This document shows, piece after piece, positions 5,436 to 12,868 of a stretch of DNA of 12,868 nucleotides; the stretch's first letter is position 1, and each line of letters begins with the position of its first letter. Under the pieces are notes generated by a model, which was not told where the DNA came from, did not search any database, and worked only from the letters and a program-made list of their open reading frames with translations. The stretch covers positions 1 through 12,868 of the forward strand of contig JAUXXN010000082.1 in NCBI GenBank assembly GCA_030684755.1. The letters are read 5' to 3'. Origin of the DNA: Hydrogenophaga sp. (GTDB lineage: Bacteria; Pseudomonadota; Gammaproteobacteria; Burkholderiales; Burkholderiaceae_C). A program made the translations under genes and the position numbers.

Positions 5436-6179
5436 TCAGGTGCGCTGGCGCAGCGCTTCGTACAGACACACGCCGCTGGCCACAGACACATTCAGGCTTT
5501 CTACAGCGCCATGCATGGGTATGCTGACCAGTTCATCACAGGTCTTTCGTGTGAGTTGGCGCATGCCCTCGCCCTCAGCGCCCAACACCAGAGCGGTGGG
5601 GCCTTTCAAATCCACTTGGTATAGCGTCTTGGGTGCGTCGTCGCTGGTGCCAATGATCCAAATGTTGCGTTCCTTGAGTTCACCCAAGGTGCGCGCCAGG
5701 TTGGTCACCATGAAATACGGCATGGTTTCTGCGGCGCCACTGGCCACCTTGGCCACCGTGGCGTTGATGCCAGCGGCATGGTCTTTGGGTGCAATCACGG
5801 CGTGCGCGCCCGCGCCATCGGCCACACGCAAACAGGCACCCAGGTTGTGCGGGTCGGTGATCCCGTCCAGCACCAGCAGCAAGGGCACCGTGCCTTCGGC
5901 TTCCAGCTTCTCCAGCAATTCATCCAGCGAGTGCACCTGGGCCAACGTCTCCACACGCGCAGCAACACCTTGGTGGCCATGGCTGCCCGCCAGCTTGGCC
6001 AGGCGCATCCCGTCAGCTTCGATCAGCCTTACGCCAGCCTCTCGGGCCCGGTCGAGAAACTGGCGCATGCGCATATCGCGCCGCGTCGACTCGTAATAAA
6101 TTTCAATAACGGATTTCGGCGCGGTTTTGAGACGCACGCCTACGGCGTGAAAGCCGAAGAGCACTTTGGGTGAAGACAT
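5436..6179 (-). CDS. rlmB: 23S rRNA (guanosine-2'-O-)-methyltransferase RlmB
   Basis: The protein is 247 residues of the SpoU/TrmD (SPOUT) family, the length usual for RlmB, which methylates the 2'-OH of a guanosine (E. coli G2251) in the 23S peptidyltransferase region. The N-terminal part (about 1-80) is the RNA-binding substrate domain, opening with LFGFHAVG. The knotted catalytic domain shows motif 1 LDGITDPHNLGACLRVA (about 104-120), motif 2 LVLGAEGEGMR (about 197-207) and motif 3 IPMHGAVESLNVSVASG (about 220-236). The conserved Asn, Arg, Glu and Ser-Leu-Asn residues are present. The downstream lipoprotein gene follows 7 nt after the stop. A GATAAT hexamer sits 8 nt before the ATG. Confidence 0.95.
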   Translation of the reverse strand: MSSPKVLFGFHAVGVRLKTAPKSVIEIYYESTRRDMRMRQFLDRAREAGVRLIEADGMRLAKLAGSHGHQGVAARVETLAQVHSLDELLEKLEAEGTVPLLLVLDGITDPHNLGACLRVADGAGAHAVIAPKDHAAGINATVAKVASGAAETMPYFMVTNLARTLGELKERNIWIIGTSDDAPKTLYQVDLKGPTALVLGAEGEGMRQLTRKTCDELVSIPMHGAVESLNVSVASGVCLYEALRQRT

Positions 6180-6187
6180 AGCATGAG

Positions 6188-6193
6188 ATTATC
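6188..6193 (-). promoter_or_regulatory. Possible -10 element right before rlmB
   Basis: GATAAT is read on the minus strand, ending 8 nt before the rlmB ATG. If it acts as a -10 box, transcription would begin within a few bases of the start codon and the mRNA would be leaderless or nearly so. The best -35-like sequence, TTGAGC (6215-6220), is too far, with a spacer of 21 bp. This is weak evidence. Confidence 0.25.
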
Positions 6194-6224
6194 GCCGCCA
6201 CACCGCTGCGCCGGGCTCAACCCG

Positions 6225-6911
6225 TCAGGCCACGGCTGCTTCGGCCACCACCTGCCCGGCTTCAATGGTGATGCGGTGCTCGCAACGCTGGGCAATGGCG
6301 CGGTCATGGGTCACCAACACCAGCGTGGTGCCCAGTTCGCGGTTGAGCTCAAACATCAATTCCATGATCTTGCCGCCGGTGGCAAAGTCCAGACTCCCTG
6401 TCGGTTCGTCGGCCAACAAGACCGCGGGCTTGACCACAAATGCCCGCGCCAGCGCAACACGCTGCTGTTCGCCACCCGAAAGCACCTTGGGGTAGCTGCC
6501 CAGCCGCTCGCCCAGGCCCACCCGTTGCAGCATAGCCGCTGCCGTGGCACGCGCATCGCGCCGCCCCGCCAGCTCCAGAGGCAGCATCACGTTTTCCAAA
6601 GCCGTCAGGTTGCCCAGCAGCTGGAAACTCTGGAACACGAAACCCACCTTCTGCGCCCTCAGGGCCGCGCGCTGGTCTTCGTTCATCGCGAACAAATCGA
6701 CACCATCGATGTGAACTGTCCCGCTGCTGGGCGTGTCCAATCCCGCAATGATGGACAGCAAGGTGCTCTTGCCGGAACCCGAGGCACCCACGATGGCGGC
6801 GGTTTCCCCCTTGTTCAGGGTGAAATCGATATCGCGCAAAATGGTCAAAGACCCTGTTGAGTCGGTTACCGACTTGAACACATGTTGTACTGCAATCATC
6901 ACATCGGGCAT
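6225..6911 (-). CDS. ybbA: YbbA-like ABC transporter ATP-binding protein (LolD/MacB family)
   Basis: From the ATG at 6911 the protein has 228 residues, the length I recall for E. coli YbbA. The ATPase motifs are complete: Walker A GASGSGKST (42-50), Q-loop in GFVFQSF (Gln94), signature LSGGEQQR (144-151), Walker B VLLADEPTG (164-172) and the switch histidine His202. The GFVFQSF stretch and the divergent tesA neighbour match the E. coli ybbA-tesA arrangement. The expected partner, an FtsX-like permease such as YbbP, does not follow; rlmB starts 45 bp downstream. The open frame extends farther upstream, but that part overlaps tesA and lacks ABC similarity. An internal ATG at 6899 is a possible alternative start. 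The transported substrate is unknown. Confidence 0.9.
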   Translation of the reverse strand: MPDVMIAVQHVFKSVTDSTGSLTILRDIDFTLNKGETAAIVGASGSGKSTLLSIIAGLDTPSSGTVHIDGVDLFAMNEDQRAALRAQKVGFVFQSFQLLGNLTALENVMLPLELAGRRDARATAAAMLQRVGLGERLGSYPKVLSGGEQQRVALARAFVVKPAVLLADEPTGSLDFATGGKIMELMFELNRELGTTLVLVTHDRAIAQRCEHRITIEAGQVVAEAAVA

Positions 6912-7599
6912 GGAAGGACTTTTCAAGTTGAATCGACGACACTTTAACGCGCTGGCCTGGCTGGCTGGCACATTGGGGGTTTGTAGCCCAGTCTTGGTCC
7001 AAGCAACGGTACACGCTGCGGGTGCCCAAACGGCCTCGCTCCCAACTGTTCTGATTGTGGGAGATTCGCTCAGCGCCGAATACGGCCTCAAACGTGGAAC
7101 TGGATGGGTGGCCCTGCTGGAGCAGCAACTGGCTCAGCAAAAAGTGAAGGTGCGTATCGTTAACGCCAGCATCAGCGGTGACACCACTTCAGGAGGTCGC
7201 TCTCGCCTGCCCGCTCTTCTGAAACAGCACCAACCTGCGGTGGTGGTGTTGGAATTGGGCGGCAACGACGCTCTGCGCGGCCTGCCGCTGAACATGACAC
7301 GAGACAACTTGGCTCACATGGCCCGCATCTCGAGCGAGGCCGGTGCGAGGGTGCTGCTGCTGGGCATGGAGATGCCACCCAACTACGGTGCAAAATACGG
7401 CCAAGAGTTTCGAAACGTGTTTTCAGGCGTTGCACAAGCTGAAAAAACAGCGTTGGTGCCGTTTTTCCTGAAAGGTGTGGGCGATCTGAAAGACCCCACC
7501 CAGCTGTTCCAGGCCGATCGCATCCACCCCAACGAGGTGGCCCAACCCATCATGCGAGACAACGTGTGGCCCGAGTTGCGCAAACTGCTGCCCCGCTGA
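6910..7599 (+). CDS. tesA: TesA-like esterase/thioesterase/lysophospholipase, exported
   Basis: This is an SGNH/GDSL hydrolase of 229 residues counted from the ATG at 6910. The blocks are clear: GDSLS with nucleophile Ser53 (51-55), ISGDTTSGG (88-96), LGGND with Asn119 (116-120) and DRIHP with Asp203 and His206 (203-207). E. coli TesA is a periplasmic acyl-CoA thioesterase, esterase and protease I. The N-terminus is a signal peptide beginning NRRHFNALAWLAG, with a twin-arginine pair close to a Tat motif, and probable cleavage after HAAGA or nearby. The start is doubtful: a TTG at 6928 has the only good ribosome-binding site (GGAAGGA, 6912-6918) and would start LNRRHF. The gene is divergent from ybbA, as in E. 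coli. Confidence 0.92.
   Translation: MEGLFKLNRRHFNALAWLAGTLGVCSPVLVQATVHAAGAQTASLPTVLIVGDSLSAEYGLKRGTGWVALLEQQLAQQKVKVRIVNASISGDTTSGGRSRLPALLKQHQPAVVVLELGGNDALRGLPLNMTRDNLAHMARISSEAGARVLLLGMEMPPNYGAKYGQEFRNVFSGVAQAEKTALVPFFLKGVGDLKDPTQLFQADRIHPNEVAQPIMRDNVWPELRKLLPR
6912..6918 (+). promoter_or_regulatory. Shine-Dalgarno GGAAGGA favouring a TTG start for tesA
   Basis: GGAAGGA lies 9 nt before an in-frame TTG at 6928-6930, while the ATG at 6910 has no ribosome-binding site. Starting at the TTG places the RR pair at residues 3-4, a usual place for a Tat signal. It also removes the overlap of the two divergent start codons. Confidence 0.5.
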
Positions 7600-7661
7600 A
7601 CCCCTTCACAACCCCCGATTTACAACCGCACGCACAGCGCACCGGGGCGATGGTCTGCCAT

Positions 7662-7667
7662 GATAAT
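7662..7667 (+). promoter_or_regulatory. Possible -10 element right before mnmH
   Basis: GATAAT ends 5 nt before the ATG of mnmH at 7673, and no ribosome-binding site lies between them. As with rlmB, a transcript from here would be leaderless. No convincing -35 is seen at 17 bp (GCACCG). Confidence 0.28.
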
Positions 7668-7672
7668 CCCGC

Positions 7673-8749
7673 ATGCCCGTCCAAACACTGCCCGCCTGCG
7701 ACGCCCTGCTGCGTCTCGCTGAATTCGACACCATCATCGACGCCCGCACCGAGGACGAACATGCCCTCGACCACGTGCCTGATGCCATCAACTGGCCTAC
7801 GCTCAACAACGCCGAACGCATCACCATCGGGACGATGTACAAGCAGGTCAACGCGTTTGAGGCCAAAAAACGGGGCGCAGCGCTGTCGGCGCGCAACATT
7901 GCCGCCCACATTGAGCGCGATGTGCTTGACAAACCCAAAGGCTGGAAGCCGCTGGTGTATTGCTGGCGGGGCGGCAACCGCAGCGGTGCGCTGGCCACGA
8001 TTTTGGGCGCCATTGGCTTTCAGGTGACGCTGGTTGAAGGCGGCTACAAGGCCTGGCGTGCCGCGCTGGTCGCCGATATGCCTCGTCTGGCGCAGCGCTT
8101 GCACTACCGCGTGGTGTGTGGCCCCACGGGCAGCGGTAAAACGCGTCTGCTGCACGCGCTGGCCGCCCAAGGAGCCCAGGTGCTTGACCTGGAAGCCTTG
8201 GCCAACCACCGCAGCTCGGTGCTGGGTCACATTCCCGGCGTAGAGCAGCCCAGCCAGAAACGCTTTGACAGCCTCATCTGGGACGCCCTGCGCGGTTTCG
8301 ATCCGGCGCGCCCGGTGTATGTGGAAAGCGAAAGCAAGAAGGTGGGCAACGTGCGTGTGCCCGACGCCCTGATCGACGCCATGCGCCAGAGTCCGTGCAT
8401 CGACCTGCAGTTGTCAGACACCGAGCGTGTGGCGCTGCTGCTGGAAGATTACGATTTTTTTATAACGGACAGCGAGCACTTTTGTCGCCGCCTGGAAGCT
8501 TTGATCGAGTTGCGGGGCAAAGCCGTGGTGGACGGATGGATAGCCAGGGTACGACATGGGCAGACAGCCGAGGTGGTGCTGGAGCTTCTGACCCAGCACT
8601 ACGACCCCATGTACGCGCAGTCGATTGCACGCAATTTTTCTCTGTTTGAGCAGGCTCTGCCCTGTCCACTGCCCAACCGCTCATCAGAATCGCTGATCGA
8701 AACTGCGCGCCAACTCACAACTGGTGAGCTGTCAGCAGCTACGTTGTAA
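7673..8749 (+). CDS. mnmH: tRNA 2-selenouridine synthase MnmH (SelU)
   Basis: The product is 358 residues, full length for MnmH/YbbB. An N-terminal rhodanese domain (about 10-135) has the opening IIDARTEDEHALDHVPDAINWP and the active loop YCWRGGNRSG with Cys97. It is followed by a P-loop domain beginning GPTGSGKT (150-157). The enzyme replaces sulfur by selenium in 5-substituted 2-thiouridine at the tRNA wobble position, via a geranylated intermediate, using selenophosphate. The genome should therefore also hold selD; this cannot be seen here. The stop is TAA, so TAA works as a stop in this organism. The gene converges on the small lysine-rich gene, with 36 bp between the stops. Confidence 0.95.
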   Translation: MPVQTLPACDALLRLAEFDTIIDARTEDEHALDHVPDAINWPTLNNAERITIGTMYKQVNAFEAKKRGAALSARNIAAHIERDVLDKPKGWKPLVYCWRGGNRSGALATILGAIGFQVTLVEGGYKAWRAALVADMPRLAQRLHYRVVCGPTGSGKTRLLHALAAQGAQVLDLEALANHRSSVLGHIPGVEQPSQKRFDSLIWDALRGFDPARPVYVESESKKVGNVRVPDALIDAMRQSPCIDLQLSDTERVALLLEDYDFFITDSEHFCRRLEALIELRGKAVVDGWIARVRHGQTAEVVLELLTQHYDPMYAQSIARNFSLFEQALPCPLPNRSSESLIETARQLTTGELSAATL

Positions 8750-8785
8750 GTCCAAGTTGAAACGCCTGCGGCAAGCAGGGAAGGC

Positions 8786-8983
8786 TCAAGCAGGATTGGC
8801 CGACCCGCTACCGCTGTTGGGTGTTGCCCCGGTTGCAGCCTCTTCATCTGAAGCCTGACCTTCAGGCGCATCGGGATCGTCGTAGCGCTTGCCCGAAGCC
8901 TTGGCTTTGAGTTTCTCCTCTTTCTTTTTCTTTTTTGCGAGTTCGCGCTGGCGTTTTTCGTATCCGTAATTGGGAGTGGCCAA
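8786..8983 (-). CDS. Small lysine-rich conserved hypothetical protein with TTG start
   Basis: The product is 65 residues with no known function. It opens with ATPNYGYEKRQRELAKKKKKEEKLKAK, a strongly charged helical segment, and ends in an acidic, Gly/Ser/Ala-rich tail that is probably disordered. The only usable start is TTG at 8983, with a GA-rich AGAAAGA stretch about 6 nt upstream. Similar MATPNYGYEKRQRE proteins are, to my recollection, frequent in Burkholderiales, which supports this being a real gene. It follows the metC stop by 48 bp on the same strand and may share its transcript. A CCTGC/GCAGG hairpin (8765-8779) lies just after its stop, without a T-tract. Confidence 0.75.
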   Translation of the reverse strand: MATPNYGYEKRQRELAKKKKKEEKLKAKASGKRYDDPDAPEGQASDEEAATGATPNSGSGSANPA

Positions 8984-9031
8984 AGCAGTCTTTCTTGTCG
9001 GGGGTTAGATGAATAAGGTTCAGAAAATGGG

Positions 9032-10222
9032 TCAGGCCAACAGGGCAGGCAATGCTTGGGCCAGATCGGCTCGCAAGTCGTTCACAGCTTCCAGACCGAC
9101 CGCAAAGCGTACCAGACCTCCGGCATACGGCCACGGCGTGGTGCGAATGGACGGCACATCGTAAGGCGCGCACAGGCTGATGGGACCGGCCCAACTCCAA
9201 CCCAGCTGGAACAACTGTAGGCGGTCGCAAAACGCATCGATCTGGCGCTGGGCAATGCCGGGGTCAAATACCACGCTGAAGAGGCAAGCCGCCGCTTGTG
9301 CATCACGCTGCCAAACCGCATGCCCAGGCGAACCCGGCAAGGCCGGATGCAGCACCTGAACCACACCGGGTTGCCCTTGCATCCAGCGGGCCAACTCACG
9401 GGTGGCAACATCTTGTGCGGCGTAACGAAGCGCCATGGTGTTCAAACCACGCAGCACCAGTTCGGTGTCGTTGGCGCTCACGCCCAGCCCCAACCGCATG
9501 TGCGTCATCAACACCTGTTGGTGCAGGGCTTCGTCGCGGGTCACCACGGAACCCATCAGTACATCAGCCCCGCCGCTGGGGTATTTGGTGAGCGCCTGCA
9601 TCGAGATATCGGCCCCCAACTGGAACGCGTTGAACGCAATACCCGCACCCCAGGTGTTGTCGAGCGCCGTCAAAATGGCGCGCGCACCGGCCCGGGCGGT
9701 GTTAGCTTGTTGCACCACTGCCACCAAGGCGGGCAGGTCGGGGAACTCCAGCGTGATCGAACCCGGCGCCTCCAGCCAGACAAGGCGGGTGGTTGGTCCG
9801 ATCTTGTCGACCAAATCGGCTGGGTTCAGTGGATCGTAATAGCGGTGCGTGATGCCCCACGCGGCCAGCTCCACATGGGCAAACGCCTTGTTGGGGCCAT
9901 AGGCGTTGTCGGGAATCAACAGCTCGTCGCCCTGGCGCAGAAAGGCCATGTCCACCAACGCCACCGCCGAAAGACCACTGGGCACCAGCGCACAAAATCT
10001 CCCACCTTCAAGGGTGGCAATGCGCTCTTCCAGAATGAAGGTGGTGGGTGTCCCGTGCAGGCCGTAGGTGTAGCCGCTTTTGTCCTTCCACTCCTGCGTG
10101 CGCAGGGCATGCACATTGGGGAAGATGACCGTCGAAGCCTTGTGGACGCCAGGCGCCACGGCTTCAAAGCCCTCGGGCGGACGGTAAGCGTGGTGGATCA
10201 ACTGGGTGGCAAGCTCGGTCAT
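9032..10222 (-). CDS. metC: Cystathionine beta-lyase (Cys/Met metabolism PLP enzyme)
   Basis: From the ATG at 10222 the enzyme has 396 residues, as expected for the family. MetC splits cystathionine into homocysteine, pyruvate and ammonia in methionine synthesis, in the cytosol. PLP fold-type I features are visible: YTYGLHGTPTT (51-61, Tyr53 likely contacting the phosphate of the neighbouring subunit's cofactor), PSGLSAV (81-87), Asp188 in ALDNTWG (cofactor ring nitrogen) and Lys213 in LTKYPSGGADVLMG (Schiff base). The last signature, with its HT/KYPSG core, favours beta-lyase over gamma-synthase. The open frame reaches 58 codons farther upstream, but that part crosses the terminator of the preceding operon and has no family similarity. 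No good ribosome-binding site is seen. Confidence 0.92.
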   Translation of the reverse strand: MTELATQLIHHAYRPPEGFEAVAPGVHKASTVIFPNVHALRTQEWKDKSGYTYGLHGTPTTFILEERIATLEGGRFCALVPSGLSAVALVDMAFLRQGDELLIPDNAYGPNKAFAHVELAAWGITHRYYDPLNPADLVDKIGPTTRLVWLEAPGSITLEFPDLPALVAVVQQANTARAGARAILTALDNTWGAGIAFNAFQLGADISMQALTKYPSGGADVLMGSVVTRDEALHQQVLMTHMRLGLGVSANDTELVLRGLNTMALRYAAQDVATRELARWMQGQPGVVQVLHPALPGSPGHAVWQRDAQAAACLFSVVFDPGIAQRQIDAFCDRLQLFQLGWSWAGPISLCAPYDVPSIRTTPWPYAGGLVRFAVGLEAVNDLRADLAQALPALLA

Positions 10223-10264
10223 GAACAGCACGCTATGGGTTTTCCGCCGAGGCGCAGCGGACGC

Positions 10265-10288
10265 AAAAAATGGGCAACCAGGTCGCCC
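10265..10288 (-). terminator. Intrinsic terminator of the hisZ-purA-PRT operon
   Basis: Read on the minus strand, GGGCGA pairs with TTGCCC (one G-T pair) around a 5-nt loop, and the hairpin is followed by A and a run of six T. It lies about 50 nt after the phosphoribosyltransferase stop and upstream of metC. It therefore separates the operon from metC. Confidence 0.75.
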
Positions 10289-10340
10289 TGCGGGTGTTTC
10301 TGTAAAGCATGCAGCCCACGCTGCAGCGGCGACAGCCCCT

Positions 10341-10865
10341 TCAAAGTTTCCACTTCTCCAGCAACTGCGCCGGGCGCATGCTGTCATAGCCTTCAAACGG
10401 CTGGTGAATCCAAGGATTCGTGGGCAGGTATTCCACCGAATAGTCGGGTGTGAAGGTGGACAGCTCTTTGGTCCAGATGACCGCGCTGCGCAGTTCGGTG
10501 ATAGGCGCGTAATTGTTCTTCAACAGGCCAATAACCGCTTTGAGCGTGTGACCGGAATCGGCCAGGTCGTCCACCAGCAACACTTTGCCCGCGATCTCGC
10601 CTTTGGGTGTGGTGATGTAGCGGGCAATGTCCAGGTCGCCCTGCACCTTGCCGGCTTCGGCGCGGTAAGAACTGGTGGACATGATGGCCAACGGTTTGTC
10701 AAAAATGCGCGAGAGAACATCCCCCGGACGCATGCCACCACGTGCCAAGCACAGAATGGTGTCAAATTCCCAACCCGACTGGTACACCTTGAGCGCGAGC
10801 TTCTCGATCAGGTTGTGGTATTCATCGTAGGAAACGTAGAGGTGTTTTCCGTCTTCGGTCAGCAT
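10341..10865 (-). CDS. Purine-type phosphoribosyltransferase
   Basis: The product is 174 residues from the ATG at 10865, which has a good ribosome-binding site (CGGAG, 6 nt upstream). It is a type I phosphoribosyltransferase: the PRPP loop VLLVDDLADSGHT (95-107) with adjacent Asp99/Asp100 is diagnostic, and CLARGGMRPGDVLS (39-52) is the pyrophosphate-binding loop region. A C-terminal hood (YLPTNPWIHQPFEGYD) would bind the base. Its place directly after purA suggests salvage of hypoxanthine, guanine or xanthine, but the base cannot be fixed from sequence. It is probably the last gene of the hisZ-purA-PRT operon: 58 bp after purA and just before the terminator at 10265-10288. Confidence 0.87.
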   Translation of the reverse strand: MLTEDGKHLYVSYDEYHNLIEKLALKVYQSGWEFDTILCLARGGMRPGDVLSRIFDKPLAIMSTSSYRAEAGKVQGDLDIARYITTPKGEIAGKVLLVDDLADSGHTLKAVIGLLKNNYAPITELRSAVIWTKELSTFTPDYSVEYLPTNPWIHQPFEGYDSMRPAQLLEKWKL

Positions 10866-10923
10866 GCAAGCTCCGGGTGGGATAGAGATGGTGGATTTTG
10901 CACGAAACAGTCGCCTGCAAGTA

Positions 10924-12868
<1,945 letters not shown>

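Noticed and set aside
9296..10453. Open frame of 385 codons on the + strand
   Set aside because: It is antisense to metC, crosses the terminator region and runs into the phosphoribosyltransferase; its composition is His/Gln/Arg-rich, typical of an antisense shadow.

Overview
The window looks like a chromosomal segment of a beta-proteobacterium of the Burkholderiales, most likely Comamonadaceae-like. The grounds are the G+C-rich codon use, the hisZ-purA-phosphoribosyltransferase order, and the resemblance of the small conserved proteins to that group. The placement rests on recognised protein families; no database search was run.

Layout. Positions 1-861 (+): the 3' end of a DsbG-like thiol:disulfide interchange protein, a 46-residue basic protein and a DUF427 protein. 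Positions 880-1821 (-): a YlqF/RbgA-type circularly permuted GTPase. Positions 2008-3127 (+): an SRPBCC-fold protein followed by a class I methyltransferase. Positions 3128-4115: almost 1 kb without a gene, holding four imperfect copies of a 112-bp unit that align without a single gap. Each unit carries a DnaA-box-like nonamer, and a perfect TTATCCACA lies between the first two. Positions 4116-4859 (+): a FabG-type short-chain dehydrogenase. Positions 5063-6179 (-): rlmB and a small lipoprotein. Positions 6225-7599: a divergent pair, a YbbA-like ABC ATPase (-) and tesA (+), whose annotated ATG codons overlap on opposite strands. Positions 7673-8749 (+): mnmH (tRNA 2-selenouridine synthase). 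Positions 8786-10222 (-): a lysine-rich small protein and a metC-type cystathionine beta-lyase. Positions 10341-12868 (-): hisZ (partial), purA and a phosphoribosyltransferase, ending at a clear intrinsic terminator.

The genes are mostly housekeeping: ribosome assembly and rRNA methylation, tRNA selenation, purine and histidine synthesis, sulfur amino acid metabolism and envelope functions. They do not form one pathway. hisZ-purA-PRT looks like an operon, with a TGATG overlap between hisZ and purA.

Two observations stand out. First, the 3173-3912 repeat array with its DnaA-box cluster has no dnaA next to it; it could be an ectopic origin-like, DnaA-titrating (datA-like) or DnaA-reactivating locus, or a dispersed repeat family. 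Second, purA is intact except for an in-frame TAA at codon 77, where I expect a conserved tyrosine. Two further odd substitutions lie within 11 codons, and all three are of the G:C-to-T:A type, which suggests either a damage or sequencing artefact or recent inactivation.
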